A stretch of DNA of 64,000 nt from assembly GCA_022826585.1 (NCBI GenBank), contig JAJDUR010000088.1:35891-99890 (forward strand). Reading direction: 5' to 3'. Source of the DNA: Dehalococcoidia bacterium. GTDB taxonomy: Bacteria; Chloroflexota; Dehalococcoidia; Tepidiformales; Tepidiformaceae. Made by a program: the position numbers and the translations under genes. Of this stretch, positions 31,656 to 43,091 are shown in pieces (position 1 is the first letter of the stretch; every line of letters begins with the position of its first letter). The notes under the pieces are model-generated. The model did not search any database. It had not been told where the DNA came from and saw only the letters and a program-made list of their open reading frames with translations.

Positions 31656-32389
31656 CCGCGCCGAAGGCCATCCTCTTCGACCTCGACGACACCCTCCTCG
31701 ACATGGTCAGCGCCATGCAGGGTTCCTGGCAGGAGGTCTGCGCCGAGGTCGCCCCCCGCCTCGGCTGCGAGGCCGCCGCCCTGCGCGAGACCATCCGCCG
31801 CGAGAGCGCCATCTTCTGGGCCGACGAGGAGGCCGTGGCCGAGTACCGCGTGCGCCCGCTCGACTCCCGCACCCACGTCGTGCGCCTCTCCCTCCTCTCG
31901 ATGGGCCTCGACGACTCGGGCGCCGAGGACATCGCCCGGCGCTCCCTTCGCGGCTACCTGGACCGCCTCGCCCCCTTCGACGACTCGATGGAGACCCTGG
32001 AGTCGCTCCGTGCGCAGGGCTACCGGCTCGGTATGGTCACGAACGGCTCCTCCGACACGCAGCGCGAGAAGATCGCCCGCTGGAACCTGGAGCCGTACTT
32101 CGACGAGATCGTGATTGAGAGCGAGTTCGGCCGGGGCAAGCCCGATCCCGGGGTCTTCAGGCAGGCGCTGGCGGGGACGGGCGCGGGTCCCGACGAGGCC
32201 TGGATGGTGGGCGACAACCTGTACGCCGACATCGGCGGCGCCCGGGGCGTAGGCGTCCACAGCGTCTGGATCCACCGCGAGCGCCTCGAGTTCCCCGACG
32301 ACCCGCCCGCCCACCCCCACCGCCGCATCGGCCACTTCGACGAACTCCACGCCGCCCTCGACGCCGCGAGGGCGGGCGAGTCCGGGTAG
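31652..32389 (+). CDS. HAD family hydrolase
   Basis: AILFDLDDTLLDM; GMVTNGSSDTQREKI; FGRGKPDPGVF; MVGDNLYADIGGARGVG. Confidence 0.92.
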
Positions 32390-32479
32390 CACCTCGGCTC
32401 GAAAGCTCGCTCACGAAGCTCGTAGGAGCGCGTCCGGTACCGTATGAGCGCAACATCGAACTACGCCAGGGGAACATAG

Positions 32480-33415
32480 ATGTCGAACGTGAAACTGACG
32501 GTCCTTGCTGGGCTCGGGGTGCTGGGGATCGGCCTTGGCGCCGCCGCCCTGGTCGTGGGGATTCTCGCCCTCGCCGGCGACGACGACGGTGCCGGAGACG
32601 CCCCCTCGCAGGCCAACGGCCCCGCCTACACGATCTGGCTCGTCGAGCAGGCGGTGGCCTACTACGAGGCGGAGGGCCGCGAGGCCGCGATTGAGCGCTA
32701 CAACTCGCGCGAGAGCGTGGATGGCCCCTGGTACGTCTTCATCGTCAACGCCGAGAGCAGCGTGCTCATCGGGCACTACAACGAGGAACTGCTCGGGCAA
32801 TCGCTGCTGACCGACCCGCTCGGCACGGACGTCACCGGCTACCACTTCGGCGCGCTGATGGCGGACGCGGACGAGGACGGACGCTGGGTGACCTACGTCT
32901 TCCTCAACCCCGACACGGGCGAGCACCAGCGCAAGCACACCTGGGTCGTCCGCCGCGGCGGCCTCCTCTTCGGCTCCGGTTGGTACGACTTCTCCAGCCA
33001 CGCCGCCGCCGCGCCCTCCAGGACGAACGCCACCGCCTACACCGTCTGGCTCGTCGAGCAGGCGCTCGCGCGCTACGAGCGGGACGGGATCGAGGCCACG
33101 CTCGCCCACTACAACTCGCCCGAAGCCCTGGACGGCTCCTGGTACGTCTTCGTGCTCGAGGATCGCGACGGCGAGCTCTACTCGGTCGCCAACTCCAACC
33201 GCCCCGACATCGTCGGCACGACCCGCGAACGGATTGACTCCACCGGCTTCAACTACGGCGAGGTCTTCGCGGCCACCGTCGACGGCGGCGCCGGGCAGTG
33301 GGTCAGCTACTACTTCACACACCCCGAGACGCGCGAGGACGCGCTCAAGCACACCTGGATCGTGCGCCGCGGCGACTACCTCTTCGGCGTGGGTTGGTAC
33401 GAGGGCATCAAGTAG
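32480..33415 (+). CDS. Membrane-anchored tandem Cache-like sensory domain protein
   Basis: N-terminal TM then two ~125-aa repeats, each with AYTxWLVEQAxxxYexxG...GPWYVFI/GSWYVFV...KHTWVVRRGGLLFGSGWY/KHTWIVRRGDYLFGVGWY. Confidence 0.75.
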   Translation: MSNVKLTVLAGLGVLGIGLGAAALVVGILALAGDDDGAGDAPSQANGPAYTIWLVEQAVAYYEAEGREAAIERYNSRESVDGPWYVFIVNAESSVLIGHYNEELLGQSLLTDPLGTDVTGYHFGALMADADEDGRWVTYVFLNPDTGEHQRKHTWVVRRGGLLFGSGWYDFSSHAAAAPSRTNATAYTVWLVEQALARYERDGIEATLAHYNSPEALDGSWYVFVLEDRDGELYSVANSNRPDIVGTTRERIDSTGFNYGEVFAATVDGGAGQWVSYYFTHPETREDALKHTWIVRRGDYLFGVGWYEGIK

Positions 33416-33432
33416 CGCGCCACCGCAGGCGT

Positions 33433-34416
33433 CTACGGCTCGAGGACGATCTTGCCGAAGTTGGCGTTCTCTTCCATGTGCGCCTGCGCCGCCGCTGCCT
33501 CCCGCAGCGGGTAGACGCTGTCGACCACGACCTTGATCCGCCCCGCGGCGATGTGCGGGAGCACGCTCTTCTCGAAGGCGCGCGTGGCCGCCGCCTTCTG
33601 CTCGAGCGGACGCGCCCGCAGCGTCGTGCCCCGCACCTGCAGCCGCTTCATCAGCAACGGACCGAGGCTTGCGCCTTCGAGCTCCGCGCCGCTCATCAGC
33701 CCGACCTCGATCATCCGCCCCTGGCGCGCCAGCGCGCGCAGGTTCTGCTCCCAGTAGTCCGCGCCGATCACGTCGAGCACCACGTCCACGCCCGCCCCGT
33801 CCGTCGCGTCCCGCACGACCTCGGCGAAGTCCTGCTCGCGGTAGTTCACCCCCACGTCCAGGCCGAGCGCCGCCGCCTGTTCCAGCTTCTCCGCGCTCCC
33901 CGCCGTCCCGAATACCTGCGAGGCGCCCATCGCCTTCGCGATCTGCACGCCGGCCACGCCCACACCCGACCCGACCGCGTGGATCAGCACCCGCTCGCCC
34001 GCCTGCAGGTTGCACTGCAGGAGCGCGTCGTGGGCTGTGATGAACACCTCCGGCGTCGCCCCCGCTTCCTGCCAGCTCAACGAGTCCGGCACCTTCACGG
34101 CCAGCCGCTGGGGCACGCTCACGAGCTCCGCGTACCCCCCGCCGGCGACGAGTCCCATCACCCGGTCGCCAACCGCGAACCCCTCCACGCGCGACCCCGC
34201 CTCCACCACCTCGCCCGCGTACTCCAGTCCGGGAATCTCGAACTCCGGCTTCACGCCGGGTTGCGGGTAGCCGCCCATGCGCTGGAGCACGTCCGCTCGG
34301 TTGAGCGCGCAGGCGCGCACCGCCACCAGCAGGTCGTCGGGCCCCGCCAGCGGGTCGGGCACGTCGCGGTAGACGAGCGAGCCCCCGTCGGTCTTCTCGA
34401 TGACGATCGCCTTCAT
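33433..34416 (-). CDS. Zinc-type alcohol dehydrogenase / NAD(P)H quinone oxidoreductase family
   Basis: CALNRADVLQRMGGYPQPGVKPEFEIPGLEYAGEVVE; VLIHAVGSGVGVAGVQIAKAMGASQVFGTAGSAEK. Confidence 0.9.
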   Translation of the reverse strand: MKAIVIEKTDGGSLVYRDVPDPLAGPDDLLVAVRACALNRADVLQRMGGYPQPGVKPEFEIPGLEYAGEVVEAGSRVEGFAVGDRVMGLVAGGGYAELVSVPQRLAVKVPDSLSWQEAGATPEVFITAHDALLQCNLQAGERVLIHAVGSGVGVAGVQIAKAMGASQVFGTAGSAEKLEQAAALGLDVGVNYREQDFAEVVRDATDGAGVDVVLDVIGADYWEQNLRALARQGRMIEVGLMSGAELEGASLGPLLMKRLQVRGTTLRARPLEQKAAATRAFEKSVLPHIAAGRIKVVVDSVYPLREAAAAQAHMEENANFGKIVLEP

Positions 34417-34426
34417 GCCGAGCCCG

Positions 34427-35227
34427 TTAGCCCTCGTCCTCGTCGGGCGGCATGGCCATGCCGAGCGTGTTGAAACCGCCGTCGACGTACAGCACCTGGC
34501 CGCTGATGTTCGCCCCCGCGTCGCTCGCGAGGAACGCCGCTGCCGCCCCCACGTCCTCGATCGAGATGTGCCGCCGCAGCGGCGTCACCTGCGGGAACAC
34601 CTTGTACAGGTTGCGGAACTCGCCTACGCCCGCCGCCGAGAGCGTGCGCACCGGCCCCGCGCTGATCGCGTTCACGCGGATGCCCTGCGGCCCCACGTCC
34701 GAGGCCAGGTAGCGCACTGCCGATTCGAGGGCGGCCTTGGCCACCCCCATCACGTTGTAGCTCGGCATCATCTTCTGCGAGCCGTGGTACGAGAGCGTGA
34801 CGACGCTCCCACCCTCCGGCATCAGAGGCCGCGCCGCGCGCGTCAGCGCCACGAGCGAGTAGACCGACAGCTCCTGCGCGAGCAGGAAGCCGTCCCGGCT
34901 CGTCTCGACGAACGGGCGTGACAGGTCCTCCCGCTTCGCCCCTACGATGCCGTGGGCGACCGCGTCGATCGTGCCGTAGCGGTCGCCCAGCTTCGCGAAG
35001 AGCGCCTCGATGTCCTCGTCGCTGGTGGCGTCGCAGTACTCCACGAAGTCGCAGCCGATGCTCTCCGCCAGCGGGCGGACGCGCTTCTCCATCGCCGGCC
35101 CGTAGGAAAGGGCGACCGTGGCGCCCGCCTCGTGCATCGCCTTCGCGATGCCCCACGAGATCGAGCGCTCGTTCGAGACGCCGCTCACGAGGGCGGTCTT
35201 GCCTTCCATGCTCGAGATGCCTGACAT
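34427..35227 (-). CDS. fabI: Enoyl-[acyl-carrier-protein] reductase [NADH]
   Basis: GKTALVSGVSNERSISWGIAKAMHEAGA; SYNVMGVAKAALESAVRYLASDVGPQGIRVNAISAGPVRTLSAAGV. Confidence 0.93.
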   Translation of the reverse strand: MSGISSMEGKTALVSGVSNERSISWGIAKAMHEAGATVALSYGPAMEKRVRPLAESIGCDFVEYCDATSDEDIEALFAKLGDRYGTIDAVAHGIVGAKREDLSRPFVETSRDGFLLAQELSVYSLVALTRAARPLMPEGGSVVTLSYHGSQKMMPSYNVMGVAKAALESAVRYLASDVGPQGIRVNAISAGPVRTLSAAGVGEFRNLYKVFPQVTPLRRHISIEDVGAAAAFLASDAGANISGQVLYVDGGFNTLGMAMPPDEDEG

Positions 35228-35308
35228 GGCCAGCAAGCCTACGGCCTCGCCCGAACCGGCGGCAAACGGTTTCGCCCCTGAGCCAGCCGCGCCGTACGAT
35301 ACCCGCCG

Positions 35309-36199
35309 ATGGACCTCTCGGCCGTAGCCCTCCTTCTCTCTATCACGATCGACATCGACCCCGACATCGGCAAGATCTTCGGGCTCACGATCACGTGGCA
35401 CGGCCTCTTCACCGCCATCGGCATCATCTGCGGCGTCACCCTCTCCGTGTACCTCGCCCGGGTCGACGGCGTCCCCTCCGACGTCGGCCAGGAGATCGCC
35501 CTCGTCTCCGTGGTCTCGGCCATCGTGGGCGCGCGCCTCTTCTTTGTCTTCGAGCACTGGGACCGGTTCGAGAACGACCTCGCCGCCATCGTCACCGACA
35601 TCACCGAGGGCGGAATCACCCTCTACGGCGGCCTCATCGGGGGCGTGCTGGGCGGCGCCATCTACGGGCTCTTCCATCGCTGGCCCATCGGCATCTGCCT
35701 CGATGCCGCCGCCCCCGGCATGATCCTCGGGCAGGGCCTCGGCCGTATCGGCGACCTCATCAACGGCGAGCACCTCGCCACCGCCAGCGACCTTCCCTGG
35801 GCGTTCGTCTACGTGCACCCGAACACCCTCGGCGAGCTGGGCAAGTCGGTGCACCCCGCGGCCGGCGGCTACGAGCTCCTGGGCGACTTCCTCATCCTCG
35901 CCGTCCTGCTCCTCGTGGCCCGGCGCTTCATCAAGGTGCCCGGCTGGACCTTCTGCGCGTACATGGTCCTCTACTCGGTCATGCGCTTCGGCCTCTCCGA
36001 GTTCCGCACCGACGAGCAGACCGTCGACGGCATCCCCGTCCCCCAGATCGTGGCGGCGGTCATCATCGGGCTGGCCATCGTCCTGGCGGGCGTGATCCGC
36101 CGCTTCCCCGGCCAGATCACGGATGAGTGGGAGGACCGCGTCCTCGGCCCGCCCCCCGAAGAAGCGGCTGAGGACGAGTCCACGCCCTCGCCGGCATGA
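35309..36199 (+). CDS. lgt: Prolipoprotein diacylglyceryl transferase
   Basis: ITWHGLFTAIGIICGV; GGITLYGGLIGGVLGG; GQGLGRIGDLINGEHLA; RFGLSEFRTDEQ. Confidence 0.92.
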   Translation: MDLSAVALLLSITIDIDPDIGKIFGLTITWHGLFTAIGIICGVTLSVYLARVDGVPSDVGQEIALVSVVSAIVGARLFFVFEHWDRFENDLAAIVTDITEGGITLYGGLIGGVLGGAIYGLFHRWPIGICLDAAAPGMILGQGLGRIGDLINGEHLATASDLPWAFVYVHPNTLGELGKSVHPAAGGYELLGDFLILAVLLLVARRFIKVPGWTFCAYMVLYSVMRFGLSEFRTDEQTVDGIPVPQIVAAVIIGLAIVLAGVIRRFPGQITDEWEDRVLGPPPEEAAEDESTPSPA

Positions 36200-36450
36200 G
36201 CCCTGCCCCACCCGTTACCCTCTACACCCGCGCCGATTGCCACCTCTGCGACGAAGCCCGCACGCTCCTCGACGACCTCGCCGGGAGCCTCGGCTTCACG
36301 ATCGAGGCGGTCGACATCGACGCCGACGCCGCCCTCCGCTCCCGCTACGGCTACGCCGTCCCCGTGATCGCCGTGGGGGACAAGGAGATCGCGCGCGCCC
36401 CCATCCGGGCGGCGGCGCTGGAGGCGACCCTGCGCGAGCGCTACCGGTAG
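36196..36450 (+). CDS. Glutaredoxin-like family protein
   Basis: VTLYTRADCHLCDEARTLLDDLA; YGYAVPVIAVGDKEI. Confidence 0.87.
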   Translation: MSPAPPVTLYTRADCHLCDEARTLLDDLAGSLGFTIEAVDIDADAALRSRYGYAVPVIAVGDKEIARAPIRAAALEATLRERYR

Positions 36451-37028
36451 AGCCCGTGGGTGTCGATGTACTCCTCGACCGTCGCCGGCACCAGGTAGCG
36501 GATCGACATCCCCTCCCGCACGCGCTCCCGCACCAGCGTTGAGCTGACCGGCAGGGCCGGCATCTCGACGACGGCGGGCGGGACGTCGAACCCGACCTGC
36601 GCCGCCAGCCACGCCTGCTCGCCCGCGTCCGCTCCCTTGGGCGCCACCGCCAGCCGCGCCAGCGCCGCGATCACGTCCGGCTCGCGCCACGCCGGCATGT
36701 CCGCGAGCGCATCGCTCCCGAGGATCAGCACGACGTCGTCCATCCCCTGCGCGTGCAGTTCCCGCAGCGTGTCGACGGTGTACGTCGGCCCGATGCGCTC
36801 GACCTCGCGCTCGTCCAGGTGGAAGCCGGGGTTGTCCGCGATGGCAAGGTGCGTCATCGCCAGCCGGTGCGTAGAGGAGGTCACGCCGCTCCCGGCCTTG
36901 CGCCAGGGATCGCCCGCGGGCATGAAGTACACGCGCTCCAGGCCCAGCTGCACGCGGGCGCATTCTCCCAGCACCAGGTGCCCCACGTGAGGCGGGTCGA
37001 AGGTCCCTCCCAGCACCCCGATCGGCAT
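36441..37028 (-). CDS. nadD: Nicotinate-nucleotide adenylyltransferase
   Basis: IGVLGGTFDPPHVGHLVLGE; YFMPAGDPWRK; LPVSSTLVRERVREGMSIRYLVPATVEEYI. Confidence 0.93.
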   Translation of the reverse strand: MPIGVLGGTFDPPHVGHLVLGECARVQLGLERVYFMPAGDPWRKAGSGVTSSTHRLAMTHLAIADNPGFHLDEREVERIGPTYTVDTLRELHAQGMDDVVLILGSDALADMPAWREPDVIAALARLAVAPKGADAGEQAWLAAQVGFDVPPAVVEMPALPVSSTLVRERVREGMSIRYLVPATVEEYIDTHGLYR

Positions 37029-37053
37029 GCGTCGAGTCTATCCGATCGAGTCA

Positions 37054-37080
37054 TTAGCACTCTTGCCCTGAGAGTGCTAA
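37054..37080. promoter_or_regulatory. CIRCE element (HrcA operator)
   Basis: TTAGCACTC-N9-GAGTGCTAA, perfect match to the CIRCE consensus, 21 nt upstream of hrcA. Confidence 0.97.
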
Positions 37081-37101
37081 CATAGGTCGACAGGGTTCAC
37101 A

Positions 37102-38160
37102 ATGCCATTGTCAGAGCGAAGGGCCAGGATCCTCGCCTTCATCGTCGAGGACTACGTCGAGAGCGCGCAGCCGGTCGGCTCCGCCTCCCTCGTCGCGCGC
37201 CACGACCTCGACCTCTCCAGCGCCACCGTGCGCAGCGAGATGGCCGCCCTCGAGGGCGAGGGGCTGATCACCCATCCCCACACGTCCGCGGGGCGCGTGC
37301 CCAGCAATCTTGGCTACCGAACCTACGTCGGCTCCCTCATGGGCGAGCGCCGCCTCTCCAGCGAGGAGGAGCTGACCATCCTGCACCAGTTCCACCAGAG
37401 CGCCGTCGACCTCGAACGCTGGCTCGCGCTCTCCGCGAGCGTCCTCGCGAACTCGCTCCACACCGCCGCCATCGCGACCCCGCCCCACATGGTCGAGGTT
37501 CGCCTCAAGCAGCTCCAACTCGTCGAGCTCACCGATGAGAGCGCCCTCCTCGTCGTCGTCATGAACGACGCCGCCGTGCTCCAGCACACCCTCCAGTTCT
37601 CCGAAGCCACGACCCAGGACCAACTCACGCGCCTCGCGGCGCGCCTCAACCAGCAGCTCGCCGGCGAGACCGCCAACGAGATCGAGGGGCGGACGCCCCC
37701 GACCGGCGCCATCGAGCGGCAGGTGCTCGACCAGGTCGTGGTCCTACTCCGCAGCGAGGAGGACGCCGCCAGCGAGACGCCCGTCATCGAGGGCGTCCGC
37801 GAGCTGCTCCGCCAGCCCGAGTACGAGGGCGACAGCGACCGCCTGCTCGACACCCTCGAGGCGGTCGAGGGCTCCCGCCTGCAGCGCGCCATCCCGGCCC
37901 GCGCCCTTGGAAGCGACGACCTCGCCATCGTCATCGGCGACGAGAACCCCGCCGAGCCCTACCGCGACATGAGCTTCGTGCTCTCCCGTTACGGGCCCGT
38001 GGGCGGCGCCGGGGGCCTCATCGGCCTCCTCGGCCCCACCCGCCTCGACTATCCCGACGCCGTTGCCCACGTGCGCTACGTGAGCGATGTCCTCACCGAG
38101 CTCATGCGCCGCTTCTATGGCGACGCAGGCACGGCGGACACCCCCGGGGACGACCAATGA
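37102..38160 (+). CDS. hrcA: Heat-inducible transcription repressor HrcA
   Basis: LSERRARILAFIVEDYVESAQPVGSASLV; SSATVRSEMAALEGEGLITHPHTSAGRVPSNLGYRTYV; CIRCE and grpE/dnaK context. Confidence 0.95.
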   Translation: MPLSERRARILAFIVEDYVESAQPVGSASLVARHDLDLSSATVRSEMAALEGEGLITHPHTSAGRVPSNLGYRTYVGSLMGERRLSSEEELTILHQFHQSAVDLERWLALSASVLANSLHTAAIATPPHMVEVRLKQLQLVELTDESALLVVVMNDAAVLQHTLQFSEATTQDQLTRLAARLNQQLAGETANEIEGRTPPTGAIERQVLDQVVVLLRSEEDAASETPVIEGVRELLRQPEYEGDSDRLLDTLEAVEGSRLQRAIPARALGSDDLAIVIGDENPAEPYRDMSFVLSRYGPVGGAGGLIGLLGPTRLDYPDAVAHVRYVSDVLTELMRRFYGDAGTADTPGDDQ

Positions 38161-38783
38161 GCGACAGCGACGCGCCCCGGTTCGTCGACAAGCGCGCCGC
38201 CGCCCGCATGGACGGCGAGGATGGCGACGCCCCCGCGCCCGAGACCGAAGAGGCCGCGCCCGAGGAGGCGCCGGCGGACGATCTCCGGGAGCAGCTCGAG
38301 GCCGCCCAGGCTGCCGCCGAGCGCTTCGAGGCGAACTGGAAGCGCGCCGCCGCCGACCTCGCCAACTACAAGCGCCGCGTCGAGCAGGAGCGGTCCGAGC
38401 AGGCCCGCCTCGTTAGCGCCGCGACGGTCATCAACCTGCTCCCCATTCGCGACGACTTCGGGCGCGCTGTCGAGACGCTCGACAGCACGCTCGCCGGGCT
38501 CAACTGGGTGCAGGGCGTGCTTGCCATCGAGCGCAAGCTGGACGGCCTGCTCGAGAGCATGGGCGTCTCCGAGGTACCCGCCGAGGGCGAGACCTTCGAC
38601 CCCACCCGGCACGAGGCCGTGGGCCGCGGCCCCGGCCCCGAGAACGTTTGCCTGCACGTCGTCCAGAAGGGCTACGCCCTCAACGACGCCGTCATCCGCC
38701 CCGCCATGGTCATCGTGGGCGAGGGCGGCGAGGCCGAGCCGCCCGGCCCGGCCGAAACCGAAAGCGAGAACGAGGGCGCCTAG
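38157..38783 (+). CDS. grpE: Nucleotide exchange factor GrpE
   Basis: RAAADLANYKRRVEQERSEQ; LLPIRDDFGRAVE; FDPTRHEAV; LNDAVIRPAMVIVGE. Confidence 0.93.
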   Translation: MSDSDAPRFVDKRAAARMDGEDGDAPAPETEEAAPEEAPADDLREQLEAAQAAAERFEANWKRAAADLANYKRRVEQERSEQARLVSAATVINLLPIRDDFGRAVETLDSTLAGLNWVQGVLAIERKLDGLLESMGVSEVPAEGETFDPTRHEAVGRGPGPENVCLHVVQKGYALNDAVIRPAMVIVGEGGEAEPPGPAETESENEGA

Positions 38784-38816
38784 CCGCCCCGACAACCACC
38801 GCCAGGAGGAACGAAC

Positions 38817-40745
<1,929 letters not shown>

Positions 40746-40765
40746 CGGGAGCCTATCCTCCTCGC

Positions 40766-41320
40766 ATGGCCATTCCCGAGGCGACGATGCGCGAGCTGGC
40801 GGGGGTCGGGCGCGACCTCTACCAGCTCGGCATGGTCAGCAGCCGCGGCGGTAACCTCAGCGTCCGCGACGGCCACGCCATGTGGATCACCGGCACTGGC
40901 ACGGCCCTCGGCCACCTGAAACCCCTCGACATCAGCCGCGTCTTTCCCGACGGCCGCCACGAGGCCCCTCCCCCCTCCAGCGACACCATCCTCCACTGGA
41001 CCATCTACGCCACCACCCAGGCGGCCGCCATCGCCCACGCCCATCCCCACCACGCCATCGCCCTCTCCTACGACCGCGATGTCTTCAAGCCCGAGGACCT
41101 GGAGGGCCAGATGCACATCCCCTCCGTGCCGGTCGTCGCCCAGGGCCCCACGCAGGAGGAGAAGATCGCGACCGCCCTGCGCGAGTCGCGCGTGGCGCTC
41201 CTCCAGGGGCACGGCGCCTACGCCCGCGGCGCCTCCCTCTGGGACGCTCTCCACTGGCTCACCGCCCTTGAGGAGAGCGCCCACATCGCCTGGCTCCGCC
41301 TGGCCATCGACCGCTCCTAG
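40766..41320 (+). CDS. Class II aldolase/adducin family protein
   Basis: ELAGVGRDLYQLGMVSSRGGNLSVRDGHAMWITGTGTALG; HAHPHHAIALS; GHGAYARG. Confidence 0.9.
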   Translation: MAIPEATMRELAGVGRDLYQLGMVSSRGGNLSVRDGHAMWITGTGTALGHLKPLDISRVFPDGRHEAPPPSSDTILHWTIYATTQAAAIAHAHPHHAIALSYDRDVFKPEDLEGQMHIPSVPVVAQGPTQEEKIATALRESRVALLQGHGAYARGASLWDALHWLTALEESAHIAWLRLAIDRS

Positions 41321-41544
41321 CCCGTGGCGTACAGCTTCGTCACCGTCACCGCCTCCACCGGGCAGCGCACGACGCACAGGTCGCACAGGATGCACTCGTC
41401 CACGTTTTCGTCGATGACCCGCGCCACCCGCTCCCCCGGTTCTCGCTCCAGGATGTCGACCGGGCAGCTCTGGACGCACTCGCGGCACCCCGGCTGCGAG
41501 GCGCAGGCCGCCTCCTCGATCGTCACTTCGATGAAGAACCCCAC
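41317..41544 (-). CDS. 4Fe-4S dicluster ferredoxin-like protein
   Basis: CASQPGCRECVQSCPVDIL and CILCDLCVVRCPVEAV cluster motifs; GTG start. Confidence 0.87.
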   Translation of the reverse strand: MGFFIEVTIEEAACASQPGCRECVQSCPVDILEREPGERVARVIDENVDECILCDLCVVRCPVEAVTVTKLYATG

Positions 41545-41580
41545 CGGCTGAGCCTACCCCATCTGCTACGATCGCTCCCT

Positions 41581-42411
41581 GTGACAATCGACGCCCATAC
41601 CCACCTCTTCCCGCCCTCCCAGGCACGGGACCGCGAGGCTATTGCAAGCCGCGACGCGGGCTTCGCCGAGATCTACGGCGACCCGAAGGCGGCCATCGCC
41701 GGTGCCCCCGCCCTTCTCGCCGCCCTCCGCGAGGACGGCGTCGAGGCGGCGGTCGCGCAGGGCTTCGCCTTTGCCGGCGAGCGCGAGGTTGCCGAGCAGA
41801 ACGAGTACCTCCTCGGCGTCGCCGCCGAAACGCCCCGCTCCATCGTCCCCTTCGCGACCGTCAATCCCGCCCTTCCCGGGTGGGAACGCGAGGCCCGCAG
41901 GGCGATCGAGCAGGGCGCTCGCGGCTTTGGCGAGCTCCGACCGGGCACGCAGGGCTGGGATCCCCTCGGCCCCGAGGCCGGCCGCCTGGCAGCCCTCGCC
42001 GGCGAGGCTGGCGCCGCCCTCGTCTGGCACATGAGCGAGCCCGTCGGCCACCGCTACCCCGGCAAGGAGGGCGGCCTCGCCCCCGCGGAGCTCATCGAGG
42101 TGGCCACGGCCGCCCCCGATGTCACGATGGTGGGCGCCCACCTCGGCGCCGGCGCCTCCTTCTACCTCTCCATGCCCGAGGTGCGCGAGGCCACCCCCAA
42201 CCTCCTCTTCGATACGGCTGCTGCCGGCCTCCTTTACGATGCCGGCGCGATCGCTCGCCTCGTGGCGACGGCAGGCGCGGACCGCGTTCTCTTCGCTTCC
42301 GACTTTCCCCTGCGGCGGCCGGGACCGGAATTGAAGGGCGTCCTCGCCGGCCTCGACGCCGCCACGGGCGACGCCATCGCCGGAGCGAACGCCCGCAGGC
42401 TGCTGTGCTGA
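41581..42411 (+). CDS. Amidohydrolase family protein
   Basis: TIDAHTHLFPPSQARD; FGELRPG; VGAHLGAGASFY; DRVLFASDFPLR; GTG start. Confidence 0.87.
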   Translation: MTIDAHTHLFPPSQARDREAIASRDAGFAEIYGDPKAAIAGAPALLAALREDGVEAAVAQGFAFAGEREVAEQNEYLLGVAAETPRSIVPFATVNPALPGWEREARRAIEQGARGFGELRPGTQGWDPLGPEAGRLAALAGEAGAALVWHMSEPVGHRYPGKEGGLAPAELIEVATAAPDVTMVGAHLGAGASFYLSMPEVREATPNLLFDTAAAGLLYDAGAIARLVATAGADRVLFASDFPLRRPGPELKGVLAGLDAATGDAIAGANARRLLC

Positions 42412-42412
42412 T

Positions 42413-43021
42413 ATGACCGAACTGACCGAGAAGACCCACCGCCTCTTCGTCGCCTGCGAGCTGCCCGAGGACGTCCGCCACACCGTCGGCCGCCTCGTCG
42501 ACGACCTGCGCCAGCAGAGCGACGGCGCCGTCCGCTGGGTGAACCCCTCGAGCCTGCACGTCACCCTCAAGTTCCTCGGGGAAGTGCCCGAGCGCCAGAT
42601 TCCCGCCGTCAAGATGGCCCTCCAGGAGGCAGTCGTGCGGCACTCCGCCTTCTTCCTCGAGCTCGCCAACATCGGCACCTTCGGCGGCCGCGAGGGCCTG
42701 CGCGTGATGTGGGCCGCCGTCGCCGGGGACGTCCTCCGCCTCGAGGCCCTCGCACGGGACGTGAACCGCGCCCTCTCCGTCGTTGGTTTCGATCCCGAGA
42801 CGCGTCCCTTCCGTCCGCACCTCACCCTGGGCCGCGTCCGCAACGAGGTCGGCACCAGGCAGCGCGCCGAGCTCGAAGTGGCGGTCGGCAAGATCGAGAT
42901 TCCCGAGTGCGAGTGGCGTACCACCGAGATCTCCCTCGTCCGCAGCCGCCTCCAGCCCGACGGCGCCCGCCACGACACCATCGCCACCTTCCCCCTCCGC
43001 GCCCCACCGCCCCAGGGCTGA
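42413..43021 (+). CDS. thpR: RNA 2',3'-cyclic phosphodiesterase
   Basis: 2H motifs SLHVTLKFLGEV and FRPHLTLGRVRN; RLFVACELPEDVR. Confidence 0.9.
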   Translation: MTELTEKTHRLFVACELPEDVRHTVGRLVDDLRQQSDGAVRWVNPSSLHVTLKFLGEVPERQIPAVKMALQEAVVRHSAFFLELANIGTFGGREGLRVMWAAVAGDVLRLEALARDVNRALSVVGFDPETRPFRPHLTLGRVRNEVGTRQRAELEVAVGKIEIPECEWRTTEISLVRSRLQPDGARHDTIATFPLRAPPPQG

Positions 43022-43091
43022 GCGAGCGCCGGAACCAGCTTCGCCGTTCGGTCCAGATGCGTAGGATTCCCGCGAGGAAAGGGAGGCACCG

